NCBI GenBank assembly: GCA_963704855.1
Contig: CAVPHY010000024.1
Coordinates: forward strand, 564,731-628,730
Reading direction: 5' to 3'
Origin: SZUA-36 sp963704855
GTDB taxonomy: Bacteria > Pseudomonadota > Gammaproteobacteria > Xanthomonadales > SZUA-36
Length of the DNA stretch: 64,000 nt
The notes beneath the pieces were generated by a model. It was not told where the DNA came from, made no database searches, and saw nothing but the letters and a program-made list of their open reading frames with translations. The number at the start of each line of letters is the position of its first letter. Positions within the stretch are counted from its first letter, which is position 1. A program made the translations under genes and the position numbers. Shown in pieces: positions 1 to 8,829 of this stretch.

Positions 1-388
1 TTCTGTCCTCTGCCTGCAACAGGGGTCTGCTTTTATCCTTGTCCAGTCGTTTGAGCTGATTTTCTATACTGGTTTTCAGATAGACAACCAGGCCGTGAGA
101 ACGCAACAGGCGGCGGTTTTCCTCGTTGCAGACGATACCACCCCCGGTCGCGATCAACACGCCGGTCATTTGTGTCAATTGTTTCAAAAGCTGGTTCTCT
201 CTCAGGCGAAATCCCGCCTCACCTTCAAGATCGAAAATCAGGCTGACGCTGGCGCCCGTCAACCGCTCAAGCTCATGATCGCAGTCATAAAAATCCATGC
301 CGAACATTCTTGCGAGGTGTTTTCCAATCGTGGTTTTGCCTGACCCCATCGGGCCGATCAGGAAAATATTCTGGTCCGGCTTAATCAT
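1..388 (-). CDS. aroK: Shikimate kinase, N-terminal 129 residues (cut by window edge)
   Basis: Shikimate kinase phosphorylates shikimate with ATP in the cytoplasm, the fifth step of the chorismate pathway. Reading the minus strand from the ATG at 388 gives MIKPDQNIFLIGPMGSGKTT, a P-loop (GPMGSGKTT) with the spacing usual for AroK. An acidic motif FYDCDHELERLTG and the shikimate-binding ATGGGIVCNEENRRLL follow. The reading frame is open to base 1, so the C-terminal part, including the lid and adenine-binding regions, lies outside the window. The start is supported by alignment of the P-loop to the N-terminus; no strong ribosome binding site is visible. In many gammaproteobacteria aroK is followed by aroB; that cannot be checked here. 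The gene is divergent from the exosortase gene. Confidence 0.9.
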   Translation of the reverse strand, partial: MIKPDQNIFLIGPMGSGKTTIGKHLARMFGMDFYDCDHELERLTGASVSLIFDLEGEAGFRLRENQLLKQLTQMTGVLIATGGGIVCNEENRRLLRSHGLVVYLKTSIENQLKRLDKDKSRPLLQAEDR

Positions 389-481
389 TTACTGTTAAGT
401 GGACGCATAAACGGCGTGCAAGCCCGGGTGGCTTTGGGTACCATTGCTGCGTTCTTGTTAACAGGTATGGCGACAGGCTTT

Positions 482-997
482 ATGCTCAGGTTTTTTATCA
501 TATTCTCAGTTCTGCTGATTGGCCTTTTCACGCTTGAACTTTTTCAATCAGCGGAAAAGTACATCATCCTGCCGTTTACATCAATGATTGCAGATATCAG
601 TGTCTGGATTGTGCAGGCATTTGATGACAACGTCATTGCAAATGGCAATGTGATCCGCGACAAGGTTTCGGGGTTTGGTGTGCGTATTGAGCGTGGCTGT
701 AATGGTCTTGAGGCTGTCATCATACTGTTTTCAGCCATATTTGCTTTTCCAGCGCCGTTTAAACACAAGCTAATAGGTTTTGTTGCAGGATTTTTCGCCA
801 TCCAGCTGCTCAACCTGGTGAGAATAATAAGCCTTTATTACCTTGGTCAATGGAATTACACGGCATTTGAATGGTTTCACCTGTATTTATGGCAGGCGCT
901 GATTATTCTCGATGCGCTCGTGGTATGGCTAATCTGGTTGAGAACCCTGCCTGGCTCGCGTCCGCGTCCGAAGCAACCGGAGCCGGAGCCGGTGTAA
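482..997 (+). CDS. xrtH: Exosortase H (XrtH-type transpeptidase)
   Basis: Exosortases are inner-membrane cysteine enzymes that process proteins carrying a C-terminal sorting signal; XrtH is paired with IPTLxxWG-type signals. The product is about 171 residues, short for exosortases and typical of XrtH, with several hydrophobic helices. The expected catalytic residues are present: Cys73 in RGCNGLEA, Arg114 in NLVRIISLYY and His133 in WFHLYLWQ. The C-terminus is a charged Arg/Pro/Glu tail. The start is uncertain: ATG at 482 places the first membrane helix at the N-terminus as in the family, while in-frame ATG 467 and GTG 416 are alternatives. The stop overlaps the start of the next gene (TAATG), so the two are translationally coupled. 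No protein in this window shows a recognisable sorting signal. The family assignment rests on the catalytic motifs and length. Confidence 0.82.
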   Translation: MLRFFIIFSVLLIGLFTLELFQSAEKYIILPFTSMIADISVWIVQAFDDNVIANGNVIRDKVSGFGVRIERGCNGLEAVIILFSAIFAFPAPFKHKLIGFVAGFFAIQLLNLVRIISLYYLGQWNYTAFEWFHLYLWQALIILDALVVWLIWLRTLPGSRPRPKQPEPEPV

Positions 998-1839
998 TGC
1001 GGGTTTTAATAGCCGGATGCGGTGATGTCGGCAATGTTCTTGCCACTGCATTACTGCAAGACGGCCATCATGTATATGGTTTGAAGCGTGATACATCCAC
1101 ACTGCCCGATGGCGTGCAAGCTGTCAGGGCGGATCTCCTGGACGTCGCCACCCTTACGAATCTGCCGACGGACGTTGACCGGTTGGTATTCATGCCAACG
1201 CCAGCGAGCCGTGACCAGGCGGGTTATGAAGCGATATTCATCCAGGGATTGAAGAATTTATGGGCCGGACTCAAACAGGCCCCGGCGCGAACTCTGCTGG
1301 TATCAAGTACCGCCGTATTCGGGGAGGATAAGGGTGGTATCGTCACCGAAGAATCGGTTCCCGGCCCCACCGGCTTTAATGGCAAAGTGCTGCTTGAGAT
1401 GGAGCAGCTTGCAAGCCGTTATACGGAAAATCTTGTCATTGTCAGAATTTCAGGCATCTACGGCCCCGGTCGAGAGCGATTGATCAGGCTGGCTGCTACG
1501 GATGGACTTGAAGTCCAGCAATCTCCACCACAATTCACCAACCGCATACACCGCGATGATGCAGCAACGGCACTGAAACACCTGCTGGAAATCGATAAAC
1601 CCGAGGCCTTGTACCTGGCAACTGATGATCTGCCAGCCCCCAAGTATGAAGTTGTTGAGTGGCTGGCCAATATGCAGGGTTGTGGTTCACCGAAGGGCAT
1701 TGCTGATGAAAATGCGGGTGGTGGTAAGCGCGTTAGCAACCGGAGGTTGCGAGATAGCGGGTTTAAGCTGTCTTATCCGGATTACAAATCGGGCTATTCC
1801 GCTGTCATGAAGCTTCGCTTACCAACACAGACTGGGTAA
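997..1839 (+). CDS. NAD-dependent epimerase/SDR family protein
   Basis: This 280-residue protein has an N-terminal Rossmann fold with MRVLIAGCGDVG, a GxGxxG dinucleotide-binding motif, and a later motif VRISGIYGPGR that is characteristic of extended or atypical short-chain dehydrogenases (YeeZ-like). The usual YxxxK catalytic pair is not evident; the corresponding stretch reads GFNGKVLLEME. It may therefore be an atypical SDR with a binding or uncharacterised redox role rather than a sugar epimerase. The ATG at 997 overlaps the exosortase stop codon by one base, implying co-transcription. The gene ends the short operon; a long inverted repeat lies about 130 bases downstream. Substrate cannot be assigned from sequence. 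Confidence 0.78.
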   Translation: MRVLIAGCGDVGNVLATALLQDGHHVYGLKRDTSTLPDGVQAVRADLLDVATLTNLPTDVDRLVFMPTPASRDQAGYEAIFIQGLKNLWAGLKQAPARTLLVSSTAVFGEDKGGIVTEESVPGPTGFNGKVLLEMEQLASRYTENLVIVRISGIYGPGRERLIRLAATDGLEVQQSPPQFTNRIHRDDAATALKHLLEIDKPEALYLATDDLPAPKYEVVEWLANMQGCGSPKGIADENAGGGKRVSNRRLRDSGFKLSYPDYKSGYSAVMKLRLPTQTG

Positions 1840-2186
1840 AGGCCACCGCTACTCACCTTTGGAGTCTTGATTCGTAAACAGTGAGGGTGCCAAGACCCCA
1901 CACCCCCTCGGCTTTGTGCAAAACCGCAGGTCAATGGTTTCTGAAAGATTCGCACGGCGTCTGCCAGACGCTGGGGCGGGTAGTTGGTTCCGGGACCGTA
2001 CGAGGCAGGAAGCCGAGTATCGAGCGCCACAGGGAAGTGACTAGCGCGTCCCGGAAGTAACTACCCGCCCCAGCGGCCCCACCACCGTTCAGTTGTGTGA
2101 AGGTGAGCTACCGATACTGGCTAGTTTAAAGTGCAAAGCGGACCGCACTGTGTAGCAGCATTTTTCTGCCAAGCATTTCAATTCAC
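1840..2186. other. Gene-free stretch between two convergent genes
   Basis: About 350 bases separate the SDR gene (plus) from yggT (minus). No convincing coding region is seen. The segment contains a long imperfect inverted repeat (entered separately) and a C/G-rich surround, but no run of T residues that would mark a simple intrinsic terminator. Confidence 0.6.
1971..2073. repeat. 24-bp imperfect inverted repeat with a 55-bp spacer
   Basis: The arm at 1971-1994 (CTGGGGCGGGTAGTTGGTTC and four more bases) is the reverse complement of the arm at 2050-2073 with two mismatches. The spacer is 55 bases. The element lies between convergent genes, so transcripts from both sides would fold into a long hairpin. 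No T tract follows. It could be a transcription stop of unusual form, a REP/MITE-like mobile repeat, or a structured RNA. Confidence 0.6.
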
Positions 2187-2723
2187 TTACCAACCCAGCA
2201 AAAGCAAAAGCGCCCGCAGTGCGATCAGTGCAAACAATGGTGAGAGGTCGACACCACCCAGTGGTGGAAGTAGCCTATTGATCGGCCTCAATACCGGTTC
2301 GGTGAGTTGGTAAATCAGCGGGATTAATGGATGTGTTGAGCGGTTTGCAAACCAGCTGACGATGACGCGGGCAATAATCAGTACAAAATAGGTCAGCAGA
2401 AGTGCTACCAGCAGTTTCTTGATTGCAAAAAGCAACAGGAACTGGAATCCGAAATCTGTTTTGCTAAGCAGGCCGATAATAACAAGCTGTGCCAGTTCCA
2501 GCAGGACCATCACCACCACTGAAGCGGTATCCAGCTTGCCGATGGATGGGATAAGGCGGCGTGCCGGAACCAGTACGGGGTTGGTGATCTTGATCAGGAA
2601 CTGGCTCAGGGGGTTGTAAAAATCTGCCCTGACCCACTGCAGCAGCAACCGCAGCAAAATCGCAGTTACGTAGAGGTCTGTCAGTGTGCCGAGCAGGTAA
2701 ATGAGGGCGCCGGATGGATTCAT
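2187..2723 (-). CDS. yggT: YggT family integral membrane protein
   Basis: A 178-residue membrane protein made of two YGGT repeats (about residues 10-80 and 100-170). Each repeat holds paired hydrophobic helices and the motif NPL..FLIKITNPVLVP or its second copy HPLIPLIYQLTEPVLRPI. YggT-family proteins are implicated in osmotic or envelope homeostasis in proteobacteria and in thylakoid division factors in phototrophs, but the biochemical role is not settled. The ATG at 2723 overlaps the end of proC by four bases (ATGA), a sign of translational coupling. The order yggS-proC-yggT is conserved across gammaproteobacteria, which supports the identification more than the sequence alone. Confidence 0.9.
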   Translation of the reverse strand: MNPSGALIYLLGTLTDLYVTAILLRLLLQWVRADFYNPLSQFLIKITNPVLVPARRLIPSIGKLDTASVVVMVLLELAQLVIIGLLSKTDFGFQFLLLFAIKKLLVALLLTYFVLIIARVIVSWFANRSTHPLIPLIYQLTEPVLRPINRLLPPLGGVDLSPLFALIALRALLLLLGW

Positions 2724-3535
2724 GATTGCGCGCCACTTTCTGCAAGTTCCTGCCCACGCCGGGTCGCGGCCGTGACGGCTGAATCTATCAGTTGTTCGAA
2801 GTTGCCTGTATTGAATTGTTCCATTGCCGCCTCCGTGGTGCCACCCGGGGTGGTTACGCGTTGGCGGAGTTCGATAACATCCGCCTCGCTTTGGACCGCC
2901 ATGGCACTGGCTCCATGCGCTGTGTGCAGGGCAAGTTTGGCCGCGACTTCCGCCGGTAAACCCAACCGGGTGCCTGCATTGCGAAGACATTCAACCAGGT
3001 AATAGAAATAGGCCGGTCCGCTGCCGGACACGGCAGTCACGACATCCAGCAGGCTTTCCCGGTCCAGCCAAACAACTTCGCCGGCGGATTCCATGAGGTT
3101 TTGTGTCAGTTCACGTTGGGCGAGGGTGCAGTTTACCCGGGCGTACATACCGGTAATACCAAGACCGATCAGTGCGGGTGTGTTGGGCATGGTCCGGACA
3201 ATTGGCGGGTTGGAATTAAGGTGCGCTGCGATCTGGCTGGTGGGTATACCGGCAACGATGGAAATGATCAATTGCTGATCGGTTACAAGTTCCTGTATCT
3301 CCTCAAGTACGAGTGGTAAAACCTGTGGCTTTACCGCCAGTACGATCGCGTCCATTCCCTTTATGGCATCGGCGGCGCGTTCATAGCAGGTGACCGGCCA
3401 GCGTTTTTGTAAATATTCCCGCTTATCCGCGCCGGGGTCCGCAACCTGCACCCGGTCGATGTTATGTCGCGATGCAAACAGGCGGCTGATCAATGCCGTG
3501 GCCATATTACCGCCGCCAATAAATCCGATTCTCAT
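2720..3535 (-). CDS. proC: Pyrroline-5-carboxylate reductase
   Basis: Catalyses the NAD(P)H-dependent reduction of 1-pyrroline-5-carboxylate to L-proline, the last step of proline synthesis, in the cytoplasm. The 271-residue product has the usual length. It begins MRIGFIGGGNMATALI, the Rossmann dinucleotide-binding motif, and carries the family signatures TMPNTPALIG and VSGSGPAYFYYLVE in the C-terminal dimerisation domain. The ATG at 3535 is preceded by an AAGGATA-like ribosome binding site. It is the middle gene of a minus-strand operon yggS-proC-yggT, 22 bases after yggS. Confidence 0.96.
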   Translation of the reverse strand: MRIGFIGGGNMATALISRLFASRHNIDRVQVADPGADKREYLQKRWPVTCYERAADAIKGMDAIVLAVKPQVLPLVLEEIQELVTDQQLIISIVAGIPTSQIAAHLNSNPPIVRTMPNTPALIGLGITGMYARVNCTLAQRELTQNLMESAGEVVWLDRESLLDVVTAVSGSGPAYFYYLVECLRNAGTRLGLPAEVAAKLALHTAHGASAMAVQSEADVIELRQRVTTPGGTTEAAMEQFNTGNFEQLIDSAVTAATRRGQELAESGAQS

Positions 3536-3557
3536 TCCATATCCTTGTCAATGTAAT

Positions 3558-4244
3558 TCATGATTCGCGCTCGCCAAACAGGTCAGTACCGATTCGAACC
3601 ATGGTGCTGCCCTCAGCAATTGCGATTTCCAGGTCGGACGACATACCCATGGATAAGGTATCAATGTCATGACCTTCGTTCTTGAGCCTCTCAAATAATG
3701 CCCTGACCTTACGAAAACTTGCGTGTTGCTCCCCTGGATCCGTGCTCACCCTTGGTATGGCCATCAACCCCCGTAGTTTGATGTTAGCGAGGTCTTTTGC
3801 GAGCGTGGCCAGTTGCAGAATCTCATCTGGTTGTGCGCCAGCCTTTTGTGGTTCGAGATCAATATTTACCTGTAAACAGATGTTAAGCGGCCCCATGGAC
3901 TCCGGCCGCTGCATCGACAACCGCCGCAGGGTTTTTTCCCTGTCGGCACTTTGCACCCATTGGAAATTTTCTGCGATGGCGCGGGTCTTGTTTGATTGCA
4001 GCGTGCCGATAAAATGCCATTGTATATCCACGCTGGCCAATTCCTGCTGCTTTTGCAATGCCTCCTGCAGATGATTTTCACCAAAGGAAAGCACTCCGAG
4101 TTTGTTCAGCGCGATGATTTTTTCAGCCGGATGAAGTTTGCTGACGGCGAGCAATGAGACTTCGCACGTCCGCCTGCCTGACGCGATGCAGGCATTTTCT
4201 ATCCTCTTACGAACCAGGTTTAATCTTTCAATCGATTCATTCAT
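3558..4244 (-). CDS. yggS: YggS family pyridoxal-phosphate homeostasis protein
   Basis: A 228-residue single-domain PLP-binding protein (COG0325/PROSC family) that buffers free pyridoxal phosphate; loss perturbs amino-acid and vitamin B6 metabolism in other bacteria. The PLP lysine is Lys36 in LLAVSKLHP, and the C-terminal phosphate-binding region reads LSMGMSSDLEIAI...GSTMVRIGTDLFG. No catalytic activity is known for the family. It is first in the yggS-proC-yggT operon and is divergent from pilT, a layout frequent in Pseudomonas-like and other gammaproteobacteria, with a 132-base shared promoter region. Confidence 0.95.
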   Translation of the reverse strand: MNESIERLNLVRKRIENACIASGRRTCEVSLLAVSKLHPAEKIIALNKLGVLSFGENHLQEALQKQQELASVDIQWHFIGTLQSNKTRAIAENFQWVQSADREKTLRRLSMQRPESMGPLNICLQVNIDLEPQKAGAQPDEILQLATLAKDLANIKLRGLMAIPRVSTDPGEQHASFRKVRALFERLKNEGHDIDTLSMGMSSDLEIAIAEGSTMVRIGTDLFGERES

Positions 4245-4376
4245 GTTGCAGCGCGCTTATACAGGGTCTATTGTTACGGTTATCGGCATGTAAACCAGGG
4301 ATTAGGTTTAAGCAATTTTAAAATAATGAGTCATAATGTATTGTAACGCTACCAGCGTCCGTGAAAGGAGGGATAA

Positions 4377-5414
4377 ATGGATATTGCTGAGCTGCTTGCC
4401 TTTGCGGTAAAGAACAAGGCTTCGGATCTTCACCTGTCATCTGAACTGCCACCCATGATCCGGGTGGATGGCGATTTGCGTCGACTGAACTTGCCCGCTC
4501 TGGACAATCAACAGCTGACCGAATTGCTTTACAGTACGATGAGCGATCACCAGCGCCGTGATTTCGAGGCAAACCTCGAGGTGGACTTCTCTTACGCGGT
4601 ACCGGGGCTTGCGCGGTTTCGTGTCAATTGTTTTCACCAGGATCGCGGTGTCGGTGGTGCATTCCGTACCATTCCCGCCGCAGTCTGGACCCTGGATGAT
4701 ATCGGTGCACCGCCATCGTTCAAGGATATTATCAATGTTCCACGCGGTCTGGTGCTGGTCACCGGTCCGACCGGTTCAGGTAAATCCACAACCCTGGCGG
4801 CAATGATCGATCACATCAACACCACCATTGCCGGTCATATCCTGACCATTGAGGACCCGATCGAATTTGTGCACACATCACGCAAATGCCTGATCAACCA
4901 ACGTGAAATACACCGGGATACACATGGCTTCAACCAGGCGCTGCGTTCAGCACTTCGTGAAGATCCGGATATCATCCTGGTGGGCGAAATGCGTGATATT
5001 GAAACCATCCGCCTGGCCCTGACTGCCGCAGAGACCGGTCACCTGGTTTTTGCCACTTTGCATACGAGCTCGGCGGCCAAGACGATCGACCGTATCATCG
5101 ACGTGTTCCCTGCGGGCGAGAAATCGATGGTGCGTTCAATGTTGTCCGAATCCTTGCGAGCGGTTATCGCACAAACACTGATGAAACGAATTGGCGGGGG
5201 GCGTATCGCCGCGCATGAAATCATGTTGGCCACACCCGCGATCCGTAACCTGATACGCGAGGACAAGGTAGCGCAGATGTATTCGGCCATACAAACGGGC
5301 CAGAACGTCGGCATGCACACGCTTGACCAGTACCTCGAAGGCCTGGTGTCCCGGGGTATCGTTGCGCGTCAGGAGGCCGCCAGAAAGGCGGTAGACCGTA
5401 AACTGTTTATGTAA
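4377..5414 (+). CDS. pilT: Type IV pilus retraction ATPase PilT
   Basis: Hexameric cytoplasmic motor that depolymerises type IV pili and powers twitching motility and DNA uptake. The 345-residue product has the usual length. Visible motifs are Walker A GPTGSGKST (130-138), Asp box ILTIEDPIEFVH, Walker B DPDIILVGEMRD, His box GHLVFATLHTSSA, and the PilT-specific AIRNLIREDK motif in the C-terminal part. The ATG at 4377 follows an AAAGGAGGG ribosome binding site. pilU follows 59 bases later in the same direction. No other pilus gene is in the window, as is common, because pilTU are usually unlinked from the assembly operon. Confidence 0.97.
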   Translation: MDIAELLAFAVKNKASDLHLSSELPPMIRVDGDLRRLNLPALDNQQLTELLYSTMSDHQRRDFEANLEVDFSYAVPGLARFRVNCFHQDRGVGGAFRTIPAAVWTLDDIGAPPSFKDIINVPRGLVLVTGPTGSGKSTTLAAMIDHINTTIAGHILTIEDPIEFVHTSRKCLINQREIHRDTHGFNQALRSALREDPDIILVGEMRDIETIRLALTAAETGHLVFATLHTSSAAKTIDRIIDVFPAGEKSMVRSMLSESLRAVIAQTLMKRIGGGRIAAHEIMLATPAIRNLIREDKVAQMYSAIQTGQNVGMHTLDQYLEGLVSRGIVARQEAARKAVDRKLFM

Positions 5415-5473
5415 AAAATACCTGGTACGTTCATTCGGAAGCCGATCAGGGATTTGATATTGGAGATGCAGAG

Positions 5474-6595
5474 ATGAGTGCAGTAGAAGGCTGGTTAAAG
5501 GAGCTTCACGAGGAAAAAGGCTCGGATCTTTTCGTAACGGCGGCTGCGCCACCGTGCATCAAGGTCAATGGCAAAATTCGGGCGATTTCTACCGAGGTGC
5601 TGCTGCCTGAAGAGGTCAGCGAGATCGTCAAGAGCCTTATGACCAAGAAACAAATACGGGAATTTGACGAGACACTGGAGTGTCAGTTTGCCATTGCGCT
5701 TGGGGAAGATGTGCGGTTTCGTGTCAGTGCATTTTACCAGCAGGCCAATGTTGGTATGGTATGCCGGCGTATCGAAACAACCATCCCGACGTTCGAGGAA
5801 CTCGGCCTGCCGGAGTTGTTAACCGATTTATCTTTGGCCAAGCGCGGCATTATTTTGTTTGTGGGGGCAACCGGTACCGGTAAGTCGACCACGCTGGCGG
5901 CGATGATTGGTTACCGCAACAAGAGAATGAGCGGGCATATCATTTCCGTGGAAGATCCAATTGAGTATGTGCACTTTCATGGTAAAAGCCTGGTTACCCA
6001 GCGCGAAGTCGGGATTGATACGGACTCGTTTGAAGTGGCCCTGCGTAACACCTTGCGACAGGCACCGGACGTCATCATGATCGGTGAGGTGCGTACCCGC
6101 GAGACCATGGAGTATGCCATCACATTTGCTGAAACCGGTCACCTTGTTCTGTGTACCTTACACGCCAATAACGCCAACCAGGCATTAGACCGCATATTGC
6201 ATTTCTTCCCTGAAGAAGCGAAAGAACAGGTCTTACTCGATTTGTCATTCAACATGAAGGCGATTGTTGCGCAACAGCTCGTACCATCGGCAGACCAGAC
6301 CCGGCGCTGGGCGGCGGTCGAGGTCCTCCTCGCGACACCGCTGGTGCAGGAAAGGATTCGTAATGGCGAGATTACCGAGTTAAAGAAGATCATGAAGGAA
6401 TCCAGGCACCATGGCATGATCACCTTCGATCAATGTCTGTACGGGATGTATAAGGAAGGCAAGATCACTTACGACGAGGCCATAAGGCATGCCGATTCGG
6501 CCAACGAGGTCCGCCTGGCGGTCAAGTTGTCGGAGGGTGGCGATGCTAATTCGTTATCAGAGGGTCTCAAAGACGTGGAGATAATGGACTTTTAG
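5474..6595 (+). CDS. pilU: Type IV pilus retraction ATPase accessory motor PilU
   Basis: PilT paralogue that works with PilT in retraction, especially under load. The 373-residue product shows Walker A GATGTGKST (131-139), Asp box IISVEDPIEYVH, Walker B DVIMIGEVRT and His box GHLVLCTLHANNANQ. It is longer than PilT at the C-terminus, ending in an acidic tail, as in PilU orthologues, and carries VQERIRNGE where PilT has AIRNLIRE. These differences separate it from a second PilT. The ATG at 5474 is preceded by GGAGATGCAGAG. It is the second gene of a pilTU pair. Confidence 0.95.
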   Translation: MSAVEGWLKELHEEKGSDLFVTAAAPPCIKVNGKIRAISTEVLLPEEVSEIVKSLMTKKQIREFDETLECQFAIALGEDVRFRVSAFYQQANVGMVCRRIETTIPTFEELGLPELLTDLSLAKRGIILFVGATGTGKSTTLAAMIGYRNKRMSGHIISVEDPIEYVHFHGKSLVTQREVGIDTDSFEVALRNTLRQAPDVIMIGEVRTRETMEYAITFAETGHLVLCTLHANNANQALDRILHFFPEEAKEQVLLDLSFNMKAIVAQQLVPSADQTRRWAAVEVLLATPLVQERIRNGEITELKKIMKESRHHGMITFDQCLYGMYKEGKITYDEAIRHADSANEVRLAVKLSEGGDANSLSEGLKDVEIMDF

Positions 6596-6763
6596 GCGCC
6601 AATGACTGCATTCTGGAAAGCACTTAACGGAAAATTCCAGTTTGGTTAACCAATTTTTAACGTGCACAGGAATACACTTACCCACCACTTGATACTTCAG
6701 GTGAAAGCTTGTTCGTATTTGAGTGCAGCTACTCCTGCTGTGAACACGTTAATTGGGCGTTTC

Positions 6764-6805
6764 GGGCCCAGGTATGGTGGTAAAATCATCTGCCTGGGCC
6801 TTTTC
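6764..6805 (+). terminator. Possible hairpin with T-rich tail upstream of the response regulator
   Basis: GGCCCAGG at 6765-6772 pairs with CCTGGGCC at 6793-6800, which is followed by TTTTCTGTTT. The loop is about 20 bases, long for an intrinsic terminator. It may end pilTU transcription or lie in the leader of the downstream regulator. The call rests only on base pairing. Confidence 0.4.
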
Positions 6806-6836
6806 TGTTTCTGGTCCATAATTTAAGGGTGAGAAT

Positions 6837-7523
6837 GTGCGAATTTTGATTATCGAAGATAACCCGGATATCGCTGCGAATCTTGGCGATTACCTGGATG
6901 AAGTAGGTCATACCGTGGATTTCGCCGGAGACGGCATTACCGGCCTTCACCTGGCCATAGTCAACGATTTTGATGCCATCGTTCTGGATCTTGCATTACC
7001 GGGTATGGATGGCCTGGAGGTCTGTCGCAAGCTGCGTCAGGAGGCAGGCAAAAATACCCCGGTGCTGATGTTAACTGCACGGGACCGCCTCGAGGACAAG
7101 CTCGCCGGTTTCGAGACCGGGGCGGACGATTACCTGGTTAAACCCTTTGAGCTTCAGGAGGTTGAAGCAAGGCTGAGAGTCCTCACCACGAGAGGAATCC
7201 GGCGGGCGAGTAAAGAAATCCAGATTGGCGACCTTATATTCAATGTTGATACCCTGATTGCCAGCCGCAATGGTCACGAAATCGACCTTAACCCGATTGG
7301 CCTGAAGTTATTGCGATGCCTGATGGATGCTTCACCCAATGTTGTTACCAGGGCGGAACTGGAAAAAGAGGTATGGGGTGAGGAGATGCCGGACAGCGAT
7401 AGCCTGCGGGTCCATATACATTCCCTGCGCTCAGCCATTGACAAGCCATTTGGCAGCAAAATGATCCAGACCAGGCACGGTATCGGATACCGTTTAGTGG
7501 AGTCAGATGTTATACAGGCGTAG
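6837..7523 (+). CDS. OmpR/PhoB-type response regulator
   Basis: Two-component response regulator of 228 residues: a receiver domain (about 1-115) and a winged-helix DNA-binding domain (about 130-222). The acidic pocket is Glu7/Asp8, the phosphorylation site is Asp51 in DAIVLDLALPGMDG, and the conserved lysine is Lys102 in YLVKPFE. The wing region DSDSLRVHIHSLRSAIDKPF and the end HGIGYRLV are typical of OmpR/PhoB (QseB/PmrA-like) regulators. It begins with GTG at 6837. The stop lies inside the start of the histidine kinase gene (17-base overlap), so the two are translated together. Signal and regulon are not identifiable. Confidence 0.93.
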   Translation: MRILIIEDNPDIAANLGDYLDEVGHTVDFAGDGITGLHLAIVNDFDAIVLDLALPGMDGLEVCRKLRQEAGKNTPVLMLTARDRLEDKLAGFETGADDYLVKPFELQEVEARLRVLTTRGIRRASKEIQIGDLIFNVDTLIASRNGHEIDLNPIGLKLLRCLMDASPNVVTRAELEKEVWGEEMPDSDSLRVHIHSLRSAIDKPFGSKMIQTRHGIGYRLVESDVIQA

Positions 7524-8787
7524 GCTCCGTAGCCGCATCATATTTTCATTTTTGTTGTTTGGCACACTGCTCAGCAGTCTTTTTGCAATAAGCATGCTTG
7601 TTCTGCAGAGCAATCTCGAAGATGAACTCATCGGCTCGACACTGAAGCAGGAGCTTGACGACTACCTGGTACAGTTGCGCAAGAACCCCAATATTGTGGA
7701 GCCGTTCCATACCCGTATCCAGGGGTTTGTTACCCGGCCTGGAGACCCTAACCACAGTGTCACAGCACAGATCAGGGAACTCGAAACCGGTGTCCACGAG
7801 GTCGAAACAGCGGAAGGCTATTTCAAGGCGGCGGTGCGTAAAGATGATGATTTGTGGGCATTCCTGATATACGACATCACGGAAAATCAACGCCTGACCA
7901 ATCGGCTTATCTGGTCTCTGCTGGCGGCTGTACTCGTGTTTTCGCTGTTTTCGCTGGCGCTGGGTCTATGGTCTTCCCGAAGGGTGATGAAGCCCGTGAG
8001 TGACCTGGCGGAGCGGCTGAGTCAATTGGGTGAAGAGACCCCGTCACCGGGGCTTGCAAGGTGGTTTCCGGATGATGAGGTCGGGCAGCTGGCGGCGGCA
8101 CTGGATGCGTATGCCGCGCGCGTACACCACCTGGTTGAACGTGACCGTGAATTCAATGCCGATGTCAGCCATGAACTCAGGACCCCGCTTGCGGTAATTT
8201 CCGGTGCTACGGAACTGCTGCTGGCGCAAAAGGACCTGCCGGAGAAATCCAGAAACCGTATTTTGCGAATCGCCAGGGCAGCCCGGCAATCGACGGACAT
8301 CACGACGGCCTTGCTGCACCTGGTGCGCGCAGAGCAGGGGACCAACAAGGACAGCCAGGCCCACGATGTCCGCGATATCGTCGAAAAACTGATCCACCTA
8401 CACGAGCCGCTACTGGACAAGAAGCCCTTGGGGCTTAAAATAATTGGCGAGGACAAGGTCAGTGTTATTGCTCCGGAGTCGGTTATTGCGGTTACCGTTG
8501 GTAACCTGATCAGCAACGCCATCCGCTACACACCCTCGGGAGAGGTGGTTTGTACTATCGGCAGCGGTCGTATCCTTGTTGAAGACACCGGTCCGGGTAT
8601 TCCAGAGGCAGAATTGTCATTGGTAATGAACAGGCACTATCGCGGCGAAGGCGTTTCCGGCAAGGGTTCCGGCCTGGGGCTGGCGATTGTTCAGCGTTTG
8701 TGCGAATTATATGGATGGTCGATTCGATTCGAAAACAGGAAAACAGGCGGTCTGCGTGCTGAATTGCGGTTTTTCAGCCGTGACTGA
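7507..8787 (+). CDS. Sensor histidine kinase
   Basis: Inner-membrane sensor kinase of 426 residues, partner of the response regulator it overlaps. Two membrane helices (about 12-34 and 134-155) enclose a periplasmic sensor of about 100 residues with no recognised fold. A HAMP-like linker (about 157-212) is followed by the H box FNADVSHELRTPLAVIS with phospho-acceptor His222. ATPase motifs are N box LISNAIRYTPSG, G1 VEDTGPGIPE and G2 GKGSGLGLAIVQRL. The small sensor and QseC-like layout suggest detection of a periplasmic or envelope signal, but this is inference. Confidence 0.93.
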   Translation: MLYRRRLRSRIIFSFLLFGTLLSSLFAISMLVLQSNLEDELIGSTLKQELDDYLVQLRKNPNIVEPFHTRIQGFVTRPGDPNHSVTAQIRELETGVHEVETAEGYFKAAVRKDDDLWAFLIYDITENQRLTNRLIWSLLAAVLVFSLFSLALGLWSSRRVMKPVSDLAERLSQLGEETPSPGLARWFPDDEVGQLAAALDAYAARVHHLVERDREFNADVSHELRTPLAVISGATELLLAQKDLPEKSRNRILRIARAARQSTDITTALLHLVRAEQGTNKDSQAHDVRDIVEKLIHLHEPLLDKKPLGLKIIGEDKVSVIAPESVIAVTVGNLISNAIRYTPSGEVVCTIGSGRILVEDTGPGIPEAELSLVMNRHYRGEGVSGKGSGLGLAIVQRLCELYGWSIRFENRKTGGLRAELRFFSRD

Positions 8788-8829
8788 GAAAGGCTGGATT
8801 GGATCGCAGGCAACTACGAGCGCTGAATC

